Of a stretch of 54,366 nt of DNA, positions 32,362-41,414 are shown piece after piece. Positions within the stretch are counted from its first letter, which is position 1. The number at the start of each line of letters is the position of its first letter. The stretch spans positions 1-54,366 of the forward strand of contig JAFTXJ010000016.1 of the NCBI GenBank assembly GCA_017461625.1, in the 5' to 3' direction. This DNA is from Clostridia bacterium. Lineage in GTDB: Bacteria; Bacillota; Clostridia; Oscillospirales; Acutalibacteraceae. The notes beneath the pieces were generated by a model. It had not been told where the DNA came from, did no database searches, and worked only from the letters and a program-made list of their open reading frames with translations. A program made the translations under genes and the position numbers.

Positions 32362-33450
32362 TTATTTTGTTTTAAATTTTTTTGCAATTTTTCTTGCAGT
32401 GACGGTTGCGGCTATTCCGCCTGCAATCCAAGACGCTGCTTTAATTTTCATAACCTGACGGTCATTAAAATTACGCTGAACAGGACCAAGGCTTTCGCTC
32501 TTAAGACCAAACTGCTTAAAGTGATACATTCTTGTCTGAATATCCCCGATATTACTTTCATCAAGAGTTATCAATCTTACACCTGAACGGCAACCGTCAG
32601 TATATGGTTTAAAGCCCGCGGTTTTACACTGTGCAAGTAAAATTCCGTCATAATAGCCTGCGAAGTCATTCATATGGTCGTGCCCAAAAAACGCACCCAT
32701 AACATCGCCTGTTTCTTTCCACGCATCGAAAACACCACTGTTAATGCAGGAGCAACAAGGACCTTCTCCAAGGTAACCCTCAACACCCTGAGCAAGCACA
32801 TAATTGTTGCTTGACCAATCACCATGACCTTTTACAGAATCAGGCAATTCATAAAACTTCGCCTTTCTCAACAGTTTGTATTCCTCACAAACAGGAATAT
32901 GCATAAACCACAGTGCGGGAATAATCTTGCCACCGTTTTGCTCTTTGAGCTTATTGGCTGTTTCTTTATACCATTTTATCTGATCATCGTGAACCCAATC
33001 GTAATATGAAACCTCTCTGTCTTCAGCTAAATTATTGCTGTCAACAAGCCAAAGATTAAGTATATCTTTTTCCCCGTTTGAATCTTTAACAAGAAGATTA
33101 CAGTTACCGCAGCCTGTAAGTTCAGGTACAGCATCGTAAGTATAAAAGTTCTCATATTCCTGAGCGTAAAGTTCTAACTGCCTTTCAAGGGTAATTTTAC
33201 ATTCCCTGTCATGATTACCGAAAACAATTGCAAGCGGAACATCATTAGCTGAAACCGGGTATGTTATTTTGCTGATAACGGCACGCATCTTTGCCTCATC
33301 GTCAGCTTTTCCGTTGTCACCTGCAAAAACTACAAGATCAGGCTTAAGCTCACCAACAGCTCTAACCAAAAGTTTTGTCATGTCTGCAGACTTAACCTGA
33401 TTCTCAGAGCCTTTCTCATCATAAGACTCATGAAGATCACCGACGACCAT
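32362..33450 (-). CDS. Calcineurin-like metallophosphoesterase
   Basis: Metal-site motifs in order: VVGDLHES (Asp, His), VVFAGDNGKAD, IVFGNHDRE (Asn, His), FMHIPVCEE and FGHDHMNDF. The family hydrolyses phosphate mono- or diesters. The first ATG (33450) falls inside beta-strand 1, lacks a Shine-Dalgarno, and homologous-looking codons continue upstream (LPPLKFKNGKFKI). GAGGGG at 33507-33512 is 8 nt before an in-frame ACG at 33498, with a TAA further up, so translation may begin at ACG. A C-terminal hydrophobic, basic tail (IAGGIAATVTARKIAKKF) may contact the membrane. Operon with the lipase-like gene. Confidence 0.85.
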   Translation of the reverse strand: MVVGDLHESYDEKGSENQVKSADMTKLLVRAVGELKPDLVVFAGDNGKADDEAKMRAVISKITYPVSANDVPLAIVFGNHDRECKITLERQLELYAQEYENFYTYDAVPELTGCGNCNLLVKDSNGEKDILNLWLVDSNNLAEDREVSYYDWVHDDQIKWYKETANKLKEQNGGKIIPALWFMHIPVCEEYKLLRKAKFYELPDSVKGHGDWSSNNYVLAQGVEGYLGEGPCCSCINSGVFDAWKETGDVMGAFFGHDHMNDFAGYYDGILLAQCKTAGFKPYTDGCRSGVRLITLDESNIGDIQTRMYHFKQFGLKSESLGPVQRNFNDRQVMKIKAASWIAGGIAATVTARKIAKKFKTK

Positions 33451-33599
33451 TATTTTAAATTTGCCGTTTTTAAATTTAAGCGGTGGTAAATTTCTCGTAA
33501 AAATCGCCCCTCGGATAAAAAGATTACATAAAAATTATATATCAACAAAAATCCAATGTCAACAAATCAACTTTCTTTTTACAGAAAAAGTTGAACTTG

Positions 33600-33628
33600 T
33601 TGCAAATAAAGAAAAATAATGATATTAT
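33600..33628 (+). promoter_or_regulatory. Promoter of the FAD oxidoreductase gene
   Basis: TTGCAA (33600-33605), 17-bp spacer, TATTAT (33623-33628), 31 bp before ATG 33660. Confidence 0.65.
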
Positions 33629-33659
33629 TAAACAAATAATGTATTGGGAGGTTTAATTT

Positions 33660-35054
33660 ATGTATGATATTTTAATTGTCGGTGCATCCACAACTGGCTG
33701 TTGGTTTGCTCACAAAATGGCAAGTCAGGGCTTTAAGGTTTTAGTTATTGAACAAGAAGAACCGGATAACGTTTCACGTGCATATGACGTTTTTCATATG
33801 TCAAGGCCTGAAATGGAGCAGTTTGACTTAATTATCCCCGACCCCGAAAACCCCATAAGGGCGTTTTCATTTGCTGACTCTCCTATGCGTTCCCCCTACG
33901 GAAATCATCCGAAAGCAAGCTCAGGCGGACCAGAAACAATCGGACTGCATAAGCACGAATACATAATGTTTATGGCAGAAAGAGCAAAATCTGCCGGTGC
34001 GGAGATAATTTACGGAGCTAGCTTCAGCGATTTGATTTTTGACGAAAAAAGCAAGGTTGTCGGTGGAAAATATAAAACATCAGACGGTGAAAAAGAAGTA
34101 TACACAAAGCTTGTAGCCGACTGTTCAGGCATACCCTCAGTTGCCCGAACAAAGCTCCCTGACACTTCGGTTGTAGATAATCTTAAACTGACTGAAAAGG
34201 ATATTCTTTTTGTTGTGCTTTATTATGTAGAGTACCTCAACAAAGAGCTTGACCCTCGTTCACTTGACGGATTCTTTTTACAGTATAAATCATGGTCAGC
34301 ACCATCAGGCAACCCCAACGGTGCAATCCTCGGCATAGGTGCTTTTTACGGCTATGACTATGCTGAAGAAGTTTTTAATTCTGAATTTATTAAGAACTCG
34401 CCTTTCCCCGAATACAAGGTAGAAAAAATTGAAAAAGGTATGACCCCTTATCATCGAAGTGTTTATTCATTTGTTGATGACGGATTTATTGCTATGGGCG
34501 ATGCCGCATTTTTAACAAAGCCCACCTGTGGCGAAGGTTGCACCTCCTCCCTTGTTCAGGGTGAAATTGCCGTTGATGTTATATCAAATCTTCTTAAAGA
34601 CGGCAAAGAACTTACAAGGGATAATATGTGGAGCATCAATAAGCGTTATATGAAAGCTCAGGGCAAGGACTTTGACTCTATGAGACCACTTCTTATGGGT
34701 ATTATTTCCCCAAGCTGTGATGAAGCAGAATATCTTTTTGCAAATGATATTATTTTCAGCCAAAAAATCCTCGGCAATGTTGACAGCGGATTTGAACTTA
34801 ACACGAAAGATATTGCCGACATAATCAAAGGTGTGCTTTCAGGTATTTCCAAAAAGAATTTGAAACCTTCCACAATCGGCAAAATTGCAAAAGGTCTTGT
34901 GGGCAGTATGAAAATAGGAAACCATTATGACAATTACCCTGATTCACCGTACGAGTTTTATAAATGGAAATCAAAAGCAGATAAACTGTGGGAAGACATC
35001 GGCTCAGTTGCCGACACCTGCGACCCCGAAATTTTAAAGAAAATAGGCAGATAA
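33660..35054 (+). CDS. FAD-dependent oxidoreductase, geranylgeranyl reductase/FixC-like
   Basis: 464 residues. N-terminal FAD-binding motif ILIVGASTTGCWFAHKMASQG with EQEE at the strand-2 end, and a second FAD motif FIAMGDAAFLTKPTCGEGCTSSL (about 279-301). The arrangement matches the geranylgeranyl reductase and FixC-type flavoprotein group. In clostridia, reduction of a polyprenyl or other double bond is possible, but the substrate is not deducible. Soluble or peripheral. GGGAGG ribosome binding site. Monocistronic with a strong terminator. Confidence 0.85.
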   Translation: MYDILIVGASTTGCWFAHKMASQGFKVLVIEQEEPDNVSRAYDVFHMSRPEMEQFDLIIPDPENPIRAFSFADSPMRSPYGNHPKASSGGPETIGLHKHEYIMFMAERAKSAGAEIIYGASFSDLIFDEKSKVVGGKYKTSDGEKEVYTKLVADCSGIPSVARTKLPDTSVVDNLKLTEKDILFVVLYYVEYLNKELDPRSLDGFFLQYKSWSAPSGNPNGAILGIGAFYGYDYAEEVFNSEFIKNSPFPEYKVEKIEKGMTPYHRSVYSFVDDGFIAMGDAAFLTKPTCGEGCTSSLVQGEIAVDVISNLLKDGKELTRDNMWSINKRYMKAQGKDFDSMRPLLMGIISPSCDEAEYLFANDIIFSQKILGNVDSGFELNTKDIADIIKGVLSGISKKNLKPSTIGKIAKGLVGSMKIGNHYDNYPDSPYEFYKWKSKADKLWEDIGSVADTCDPEILKKIGR

Positions 35055-35055
35055 A

Positions 35056-35076
35056 AAGGAGGCTCAATGCCTCCTT
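35056..35076. terminator. Terminator between convergent genes
   Basis: AAGGAGGC-tcaat-GCCTCCTT followed by CATTTTTG. Confidence 0.8.
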
Positions 35077-35084
35077 CATTTTTG

Positions 35085-35309
35085 TTAGCCTGCTGTGTTT
35101 TCCATGCCGAGCTCCACTTGTTCACGCTCTCTGAAAAGAAGCGAAATGCACCATACACCTGCAAGTGCCACAAGGGTATAAATTATTCTGCTTACCAATG
35201 CATCCTGTCCGCCAAAGATCCAGGCAACTATGTCAAACTGAAAAAGACCTATGCTGCCCCAGTTCAATGCACCGATAACAACAAGAATCAAAGATAACTT
35301 ATCAATCAT
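35085..35309 (-). CDS. DUF378 family membrane protein
   Basis: 74 residues with two membrane helices. LILVVIGALNWGSIGLFQFD followed by RIIYTLVALAGVWCI is the clear signature of DUF378 (YuzA-like), small membrane proteins of unknown function. AGGAG touches the first ATG (35318) directly, so the second ATG (35309), 9 nt further, is the better start. Confidence 0.9.
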   Translation of the reverse strand: MIDKLSLILVVIGALNWGSIGLFQFDIVAWIFGGQDALVSRIIYTLVALAGVWCISLLFREREQVELGMENTAG

Positions 35310-35383
35310 TTTTCTCATCTCCTATTATTTTTTATTAGTATCTGATTTTTTTGAAAATTCATTCATCAAATGCAATATATATG

Positions 35384-35412
35384 TTGAAAATTTATTTTTT
35401 TTGAGTTATTAT
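35384..35412 (+). promoter_or_regulatory. Promoter of the PHP phosphatase gene
   Basis: TTGAAA (35384-35389), 17-bp spacer, TATTAT (35407-35412), 34 bp before ATG 35446. Confidence 0.6.
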
Positions 35413-35445
35413 ATAAGGTAGTTAATTATGTAAGAAGGTAATATT

Positions 35446-36258
35446 ATGAAGTATAAGAACATTATTGACATGCATACCCACACTGACAACTCTTTTGACG
35501 GCAATCATTCCACTATGTATATGTGTGAAAACGCTTGTGCAAAAGGTTTACGTGCTGTTGCTTTCACCGACCATATTGAGGTTGATTTTTACCGTGAAAA
35601 GAATTTTGATAAAACAGCTGTGCAGTCTTTTTTTGATGTAACGAAAGCTCGCTCCGCTTTTAACGGCAAGCTTGTTGTGTGCGCAGGTATTGAGTTGGGT
35701 CAGCCCACTTATGATGCAACCACTGCCGAAGAAATTATCAGCGAAAGAGAGTATGACTTCGTTATCGGTTCAATCCACAACCTTCGCGGTGAAGAGGATT
35801 TCTGGTACCTTGACTATTCAAAGTATGATATCGATAAACTCCTTAGTGAGTATTTTGATGAGCTTTGCACTCTTGCCGCTTGGAGCAAATTTGACACAAT
35901 GGCTCACGTAACATACCCTCTTCGTTACATTGTCGGTGAACACGGAATCCCTGTTGACATGGCAAAATATCAAAGTAAAATCGACGAAGCCCTTAAGCTC
36001 CTTGTTGAAAACGACAGAGCACTTGAAATCAACACCTCCGGCCTTCGCCAGAAAATTGGCAGAACTATGCCCGATGAGGATGTTGTTAAAAGATTTAAAG
36101 AGCTTGGCGGAAAAATGGTTACCGTTGGCTCTGATGCTCACTACGCCGAACACCTTGGTGCAGGCATTGAAACAGGTATGGATATTGCAAAGCGTTGCGG
36201 ATTTGACAGCGTTATGCTCTTCCAAAAGAGAAACCCTGTTGAAATCCCCATTGAATAA
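35446..36258 (+). CDS. PHP-domain phosphatase (histidinol-phosphatase family)
   Basis: 270 residues. PHP metal motifs: DMHTHTDNSFDG (residues 8-19), AFTDHIEVD, GIELGQ, IGSIHN, MAHVTYP and VGSDAHYAEHLG. These match HisK-type histidinol-phosphate phosphatases, which carry a trinuclear metal centre; other phosphoesters are possible since no his genes are nearby. Followed after 23 bp by the DUF4364 gene, so they are likely one transcript. Confidence 0.85.
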   Translation: MKYKNIIDMHTHTDNSFDGNHSTMYMCENACAKGLRAVAFTDHIEVDFYREKNFDKTAVQSFFDVTKARSAFNGKLVVCAGIELGQPTYDATTAEEIISEREYDFVIGSIHNLRGEEDFWYLDYSKYDIDKLLSEYFDELCTLAAWSKFDTMAHVTYPLRYIVGEHGIPVDMAKYQSKIDEALKLLVENDRALEINTSGLRQKIGRTMPDEDVVKRFKELGGKMVTVGSDAHYAEHLGAGIETGMDIAKRCGFDSVMLFQKRNPVEIPIE

Positions 36259-36281
36259 TTTGTTTGAAAGCAGGAAACAAT

Positions 36282-36836
36282 ATGGATCTTTATGACGCAT
36301 TCACTCAGGGTGTTAAGCCCGGCGGACTTCGTTCAAAAAGTGAAATCAAACTTCTTGTATGTTATATTATTTGCAAAATTGACAGCGGAATTTCAAAAAA
36401 GCAACTCAATGAAATTCTCACAGGCGAAGGACTTGCCAACTATTTTGAAGCAAACGAGGCACTTGCAGAAGTTGTAAAAACAGGTAACGTGCGTATTGAA
36501 TACTTGAATGATGACGAAATTCTTTTCCCGACCGAGTTGGGCAAGGCAAACACCGCCCAACTTGAGGATGACCTCCCCTATTCGGTGAGGGAAACAGCTC
36601 TTAACGCTGCCATTGAGATGAAAACTATCCTTAAACGTGAGCAGGAAAATCAGATTGAAATTATCCCCCATGGTGACGGTTATGATGTAACCATTTCAAT
36701 TATGGATAATGACGATAAGCTTTTGAGCGTCACCCTTTTTGTGGCAGACTCTGCTCAGGCAGATTATGTTAAAGAAAAATTTTTGCAAGATCCCGTAAAG
36801 ATGTATTCAACAATCGTAGCCCTTTTGTTGGCTTAA
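36282..36836 (+). CDS. DUF4364 family protein
   Basis: 184 residues. The N-terminal winged-helix-like part (SKSEIKLLVCYIICKID, then GISKKQLNEILTGEGLANYFE) and the mixed C-terminal domain match DUF4364, a conserved clostridial family suspected to be DNA-binding but uncharacterised. ATG 36282 follows GCAGGAAAC; ATG 36264 is an alternative. Ends in a terminator. Confidence 0.85.
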   Translation: MDLYDAFTQGVKPGGLRSKSEIKLLVCYIICKIDSGISKKQLNEILTGEGLANYFEANEALAEVVKTGNVRIEYLNDDEILFPTELGKANTAQLEDDLPYSVRETALNAAIEMKTILKREQENQIEIIPHGDGYDVTISIMDNDDKLLSVTLFVADSAQADYVKEKFLQDPVKMYSTIVALLLA

Positions 36837-36841
36837 AACTT

Positions 36842-36870
36842 GTGCACACCAAAAGTGTGCACTTTATTTT
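36842..36870 (+). terminator. Terminator after DUF4364 gene
   Basis: GTGCACAC-caaaa-GTGTGCAC followed by TTTATTTTG. Confidence 0.85.
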
Positions 36871-36886
36871 GTAAGGATGTGATATT

Positions 36887-38251
36887 TTGGAAAAAGAAAA
36901 TAAAATGGGGTATATGCCAATTCTCAAATTGGTTACTACAATGTCTTTGCCTATGATGGCATCAATGCTTGTGCAAGCACTTTACAATGTTGTTGACAGC
37001 ATGTTTGTTTCTTATGTAAGTGAAGAAGCCCTCACTGCCGTTTCGCTGGCTTTCCCTGCACAGAACCTTATGATAGGTGTTGCAACAGGAACAGCTGTTG
37101 GTGTTAACGCTCTGCTTTCAAAAAGCCTTGGTGAAAAGAATTACAAAAGAGCCAACGCCATTGCCGCCAACGGTGTTTTACTGGCGATTGTAGGCTTTTT
37201 GATTTTCCTCGTGTTCGGACTTTTTGGAACAGAACTGTTTTTTAAATCTCAGACCGATAACCCCGAAATCATCTCACAAGGTGTGGATTATCTTCAGGTT
37301 TGCTGTTGTTTCTCTTTCGGAGTATTTTTGCAGATTATTTTTGAGCGTTTGATGCAGTCAACAGGCAGAACATTTTACACTATGATCACTCAAGGTGTAG
37401 GTGCTGTTGTAAACATCATATTAGACCCGATTTTTATTTTCGGTTATTTGGGTGTTCCGGCAATGGGTGCCAAGGGTGCCGCCATTGCAACCGTTCTTGG
37501 TCAGATAATCGCCGGTATAATCGCAATCATTCTTAATCAAAAGAAAAACTCTGATATTAAGCTTTCTTTTAAGGGATTCAGACCTGACAGAAAAATTATC
37601 GGCAAAATTTATTCAATCGGTGTTCCCTCAATCATTATGGTTGCCGTCGGCTCGATTATGACATTCTCTATGAACAAAATCGTAATTGCTTTCACCGAAA
37701 CGGCCGCTGCAGTTTTCGGAGTTTATTTCAAGCTTCAGAGCTTTATCTTTATGCCCGTGTTCGGACTTAACAACGGCGTTATTCCGATTATTGCATATAA
37801 CTATGGTGCAAAAAATAAAAATAGAGTTACAAAAACAATTAAAACATCCCTCATTTTCGCTTGTGCATTTATGATTATAGGTTTTTCTTTAATGCAGTTG
37901 ATTCCCGATACCTTACTTTCAATTTTCAATGCAAGCGAGGAGATGACAAAAATAGGCGTTGTGGCACTGAGAACAATCAGCATAAGCTACCTTGCCGCAG
38001 GATTTTCTGTTGTTATTATTTCAGTTTTCCAGGCATTCGGTAAAGGTCTGTTTTCGATGTTTGTGTCAATCGCCCGTCAGCTTGTAGTTCTTATTCCGGC
38101 AGCATATCTCCTTGCCAAAACCGGTGTGCTTGATAATGTTTGGTGGTCATTCCCCATTGCAGAGGTTATGTCCGTTGCAGTTGCAGGAATATTCTTTATT
38201 CACCTTTACAAGTCAACTATAAGTAAACTTCAAACAACTGACAATCACTAA
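36887..38251 (+). CDS. MATE-family efflux transporter
   Basis: 454 residues, 12 likely membrane helices. MATE blocks are clear: TMSLPMMASMLVQALYNVVD, FVSYVSEEALTAVSLAFP, GTAVGVNALLSKSLGEKN, and VNIILDPIFIFGYLGVPAMG. It exports drugs or metabolites using a Na+ or H+ gradient; the substrate is unknown. TTG start at 36887 with AAGGA 9 nt upstream; the first internal ATG at 36905 is an alternative. Monocistronic. Confidence 0.93.
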   Translation: MEKENKMGYMPILKLVTTMSLPMMASMLVQALYNVVDSMFVSYVSEEALTAVSLAFPAQNLMIGVATGTAVGVNALLSKSLGEKNYKRANAIAANGVLLAIVGFLIFLVFGLFGTELFFKSQTDNPEIISQGVDYLQVCCCFSFGVFLQIIFERLMQSTGRTFYTMITQGVGAVVNIILDPIFIFGYLGVPAMGAKGAAIATVLGQIIAGIIAIILNQKKNSDIKLSFKGFRPDRKIIGKIYSIGVPSIIMVAVGSIMTFSMNKIVIAFTETAAAVFGVYFKLQSFIFMPVFGLNNGVIPIIAYNYGAKNKNRVTKTIKTSLIFACAFMIIGFSLMQLIPDTLLSIFNASEEMTKIGVVALRTISISYLAAGFSVVIISVFQAFGKGLFSMFVSIARQLVVLIPAAYLLAKTGVLDNVWWSFPIAEVMSVAVAGIFFIHLYKSTISKLQTTDNH

Positions 38252-38253
38252 AC

Positions 38254-38284
38254 CAAAGCTCCCGAAGAAATTTCGGGGGCTTTT
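38254..38284 (+). terminator. Terminator after the MATE gene
   Basis: AAAGCTCCCGAA pairs with TTCGGGGGCTTT, one wobble/mismatch, followed by T residues. Confidence 0.8.
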
Positions 38285-38317
38285 AACAATCAAAATTAAA
38301 TTATTTTTAAAAAACAG

Positions 38318-38346
38318 TTGACAATTCAACACCATTGTGATATTAT
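38318..38346 (+). promoter_or_regulatory. Promoter of tRNA-Arg
   Basis: TTGACA (38318-38323), 17-bp spacer, TATTAT (38341-38346). Confidence 0.8.
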
Positions 38347-38367
38347 ACTTTGGTAGTCGAGAGACGA

Positions 38368-38444
38368 GCGCTGCTAGCTCAGTTGGATAGAGTGTTTGGC
38401 TACGAACCAAAAGGTCAGGGGTTCGAATCCCTTGCAGCGCGCCA
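38368..38444 (+). tRNA. tRNA-Arg(ACG)
   Basis: Acceptor GCGCTGC pairs with GCAGCGC; anticodon arm TTTGG-CTACGAA-CCAAA with anticodon ACG (38402-38404, expected to be modified to ICG); T-arm CAGGGGTTCGAATCCCTTG; CCA encoded. 77 nt. Confidence 0.95.
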
Positions 38445-38447
38445 ATA

Positions 38448-38485
38448 ACAGAGTAGACTTATTTGAGTCTGCTCTGTTTTTATTT
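38448..38485 (+). terminator. Terminator after tRNA-Arg
   Basis: ACAGAGTAGACT and AGTCTGCTCTGT pair with one wobble, then TTTTATTTTT. Confidence 0.85.
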
Positions 38486-38527
38486 TTATAGGCAAGAGGG
38501 ATTTGAACACCGGGCATAATAAAAGCC

Positions 38528-38557
38528 AAAAGCAGATGTTTTCACACCTGCTTTTTT
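38528..38557 (-). terminator. Terminator after radC
   Basis: AAAGCAGATGT and ACACCTGCTTT pair around TTTC; minus-strand T-rich tail. It slightly overlaps the radC stop. Confidence 0.6.
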
Positions 38558-39248
38558 ACTTAAAAATCTCTGCATATTTTGAGCTGTTCTTCATTGAAAA
38601 CCATTCCTTGCCTGCTATTATAATATGGTCTTCAAAAATGATATCAAGCTCTGCCACAACATCCTTCACCCTTTTGGTTGTATTAACGTCTGCCATTGAC
38701 GGCACAGCAAAACCCTGAGGATGATTGTGAGCAAGAATAAACTTTGTTGCCTCGCTTCTGAAAATCGGTGTTAACAACGTTCTCGGTCTGAATGATGCAT
38801 CATCAATTCCACCTGTTGCGATTTCAGTTATGTTGAGTAGCTTGCCCTTTTGATCAAACAAGGCAATCAGCACTTTTTCTTTAGGCTCATTAGCAAGCCT
38901 TGAAACAAATTCTTTTATCACTGCCTCTTCGTCTTTATAGGCTTCTTCGTTGTCAATAGAAGTAACGTATCTGACAGCAAGTTTTGAAAACAAAGTCAGC
39001 AAAACAGCCGAATTATCACCAATTCCATCAATTTTAATCAGCTCTTCATATGGAGCTGAAAGAACACCTTCCAAACTTCCGAAAGCATTAATAAGATTAT
39101 GTGCCAGGGCATTTGTATCTTTTCTTGAATGTGCATAAAAAAGCAGAATTTCAAGAATTTCATGATCCGGCATAGTATTGAAATCTCTGTTCAGAAAGGA
39201 TTCTCTCATTCTTTTTCTATGTCCGTCATGAATGCTTTTTTCAGCCAT
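38556..39248 (-). CDS. radC: RadC family JAB-domain protein
   Basis: 230 residues. N-terminal helix-hairpin-helix region (LEGVLSAPYEELIKIDGIGDNSAV) and a C-terminal JAB/MPN+ domain with the metal motif LAHNHPQGFAVPSMAD (His-x-His and Asp). Named RadC/UPF0758; its proposed role in DNA repair is disputed, and the domain looks like a metallo-isopeptidase or nuclease. It is 3 bp downstream of the HAD phosphatase gene, so part of the rarA-HAD-radC operon. Confidence 0.9.
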   Translation of the reverse strand: MAEKSIHDGHRKRMRESFLNRDFNTMPDHEILEILLFYAHSRKDTNALAHNLINAFGSLEGVLSAPYEELIKIDGIGDNSAVLLTLFSKLAVRYVTSIDNEEAYKDEEAVIKEFVSRLANEPKEKVLIALFDQKGKLLNITEIATGGIDDASFRPRTLLTPIFRSEATKFILAHNHPQGFAVPSMADVNTTKRVKDVVAELDIIFEDHIIIAGKEWFSMKNSSKYAEIFK

Positions 39249-39251
39249 ACT

Positions 39252-40043
39252 CTACCCTCTTTTCAAAAAAAGTTCCCTACAGGTTTCAGGCACATTTCTG
39301 CACTCTTTGTCAGCAAAGCGTTTAACTCCATCTTCAGCTATGCTCATTGCAAAAGAAAGCCCTGCCGCCTTAAACATTGAAATATCATTATAATTATCGC
39401 CAAATGCAGCTATCTCTGATTTATCAATTTTCATCGCCTTTGCAATCGCTTCAATACCCATACCTTTATCGCTGACATTAAAATCAAGCCACATATCACC
39501 TGCCACAGCAACATTCACTTTATCGCCCCAACGGGCAATAAAATCAGGGGCAATATCTGCAACACCGTCAATTTTGCAGATTGCAATTTTTTGAATCTCT
39601 TCAGGAATATCATCAAAGCTGTTTACCACAACACCTACGTTGCCCAAATGCTCAGTTACTATTTTATAAAACTCCTCTGTAGGATTTATAAGATAACAAA
39701 CAGTGGCACCTGAAATCATAGGCTGTGCACCGGGTATTTTTAAAATATCTTCAACAATTTCACGAGCAATCTGTTTGTCCATCAGCACTCTTGAAATCAA
39801 CTTTTCATTTCTGATAACATATGCTCCGTTTTCACAGTTGTAGATAACATCGTCTGCAGCGTCACCAAAAAGATATTTCACCCCAGGATATTGTCTGCCT
39901 GTGGATATACAAAAGGTATACCCTGCAGACTTTAACTCCTTTATCAATTCAATAACTTCTTGTGACGGTGCTTTTTCAAGCTCGGTTTTTGTACCGTCAT
40001 TAATCAATGTGCCGTCTATATCGCACGCTATTAGTTTAATCAT
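39252..40043 (-). CDS. Cof-type HAD-superfamily phosphatase
   Basis: 263 residues. HAD motif I IACDIDGTL, motif II SIGRQYPG-like segment FCISTGRQ, and motif IV AAFGDNYNDISMF; the middle C2 cap domain fits the Cof-type. Such enzymes dephosphorylate sugar phosphates, FMN or similar. ATG 40043 (MIKLIACDIDG) overlaps the rarA stop in ATGATTAA, so the genes are translationally coupled; the longer frame from 40109 is inside rarA and not real. Confidence 0.9.
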   Translation of the reverse strand: MIKLIACDIDGTLINDGTKTELEKAPSQEVIELIKELKSAGYTFCISTGRQYPGVKYLFGDAADDVIYNCENGAYVIRNEKLISRVLMDKQIAREIVEDILKIPGAQPMISGATVCYLINPTEEFYKIVTEHLGNVGVVVNSFDDIPEEIQKIAICKIDGVADIAPDFIARWGDKVNVAVAGDMWLDFNVSDKGMGIEAIAKAMKIDKSEIAAFGDNYNDISMFKAAGLSFAMSIAEDGVKRFADKECRNVPETCRELFLKRG

Positions 40044-41307
40044 TTTCGCCTTTAACTCTTTTCCAATATTCTTTTGCTGCCTGCTCGGTTTTGTTATCGC
40101 CGAATTCATAGTACTTTGCGTTTTTTAATACATCGGGCAGATATTGCTGTTTAACCCAATGATTAGGATAAGCATGCGGGTATTCATAAAACTGGCCTTT
40201 AACTGCCGCATCGTCACCGTCAAAATGCTTATTCTGAAGCGTTCTGGGAATTGGTCCGCTTTTGCCCTTGGCTATGTCAGCCATTGCAGCGTTTATGGCA
40301 TCATGCCCCGAAGCAGATTTAGGTGAATTGCACACAAGGATAACAGCGTCTGCCAACGGAATCCTTGCCTCAGGGAGACCTACCATGAGTGCTGTATCTA
40401 CAGCCGCTTTTACAATAGGAATAATCATCGGATACGCAAGCCCAACATCCTCACAGGCACAGACCAAAAGTCGCCTGCAAGCGGAGGGCAAATCTCCTGC
40501 TTCAAGGAGCCTTGCAAGATAATGCACAGCCGCATCAGGGTCTGAGCCTCGCATAGACTTTTGAAAAGCTGAAATTATATCGTAATGCTCATCGCCGTCT
40601 TTATCATATTTCATTGCACTGCGTTGGGTGAGCTGTTTTGCTGTGTCAAGCTCAATAGAAATCTCTCCGTCTTTTTCTCTTGTGGAAAGAACGCACAGTT
40701 CAACTGCATTCATTGCCTTACGCACATCTCCACCGCAGGCTGTGGAAATATATTTTATAGTTTCATCGCCCACTGTTATTTTGCAATCTCTTTCTTTTGA
40801 AGAAATATCAAAAGCTCTTCTGACGGCTGTTTCAATTTCTTCGGGAGGAACTGCCTTGAACTCAAACACCGTTGAACGGCTCAGAATTGCATTGTATACA
40901 TAAAAATACGGATTTTCGGTGGTTGACGCAATAAGGGTGATTTTTCCGCTTTCGATATATTCAAGCAAAGTCTGCTGTTGCTTTTTATTGAAATATTGAA
41001 TTTCATCCAGATACAAAAGAACACCGTTAATAGCTTCAAAAGTGTCAAGCTGAGCAACAATTGCTTTTATGTCTGCCGTGCCGGCAGTTGTGCCGTTAAG
41101 CTTGCAAAATTTTCGGTTAGTTGCTTTTGCAATTATGTTGGCAATTGTTGTTTTACCAACGCCTGACGGTCCGTAAAAAACAAGATTTGGTAACTCACCT
41201 GATTCAATTATATTGCGAAGTGGCTTACCGATGCCGATAAGGTGCTTCTGACCTACCACATCGTCAAGGCTTTGCGGTCTTATTTTTTGTGCCAGAGGCT
41301 CATACAT
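40036..41307 (-). CDS. rarA: Replication-associated recombination protein RarA/MgsA
   Basis: 423 residues. AAA+ ATPase with Walker A YGPSGVGKTTIA and Walker B LLYLDEIQYF, sensor region STTENPYF, and the C-terminal tetramerisation part ending YEYPHAYPNHWVKQQYLP. It acts at stalled replication forks with SSB and RecA. The start YEPLAQKIRPQSLDDVVGQ is typical; ATG 41307 has AAGGAGT 7 nt upstream, better than GTG 41316. First gene of a three-gene operon with the HAD phosphatase and radC. Confidence 0.94.
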   Translation of the reverse strand: MYEPLAQKIRPQSLDDVVGQKHLIGIGKPLRNIIESGELPNLVFYGPSGVGKTTIANIIAKATNRKFCKLNGTTAGTADIKAIVAQLDTFEAINGVLLYLDEIQYFNKKQQQTLLEYIESGKITLIASTTENPYFYVYNAILSRSTVFEFKAVPPEEIETAVRRAFDISSKERDCKITVGDETIKYISTACGGDVRKAMNAVELCVLSTREKDGEISIELDTAKQLTQRSAMKYDKDGDEHYDIISAFQKSMRGSDPDAAVHYLARLLEAGDLPSACRRLLVCACEDVGLAYPMIIPIVKAAVDTALMVGLPEARIPLADAVILVCNSPKSASGHDAINAAMADIAKGKSGPIPRTLQNKHFDGDDAAVKGQFYEYPHAYPNHWVKQQYLPDVLKNAKYYEFGDNKTEQAAKEYWKRVKGEND

Positions 41308-41372
41308 CACAATCACTCCTTATCAAGCTTACTCTTGGTATTTTATCACTAACTTCATTAACCGTCAATAAC

Positions 41373-41411
41373 AAAAGCCACAGATTATGTCATTAACACT
41401 CTGTGGCTTTT
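41373..41411. terminator. Terminator downstream of the lipid kinase gene
   Basis: AAAAGCCACAG and CTGTGGCTTTT form a perfect 11-bp stem with a 17-nt loop; minus-strand readout ends CTTTTGTTATT. Confidence 0.8.
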
Positions 41412-41414
41412 AAA

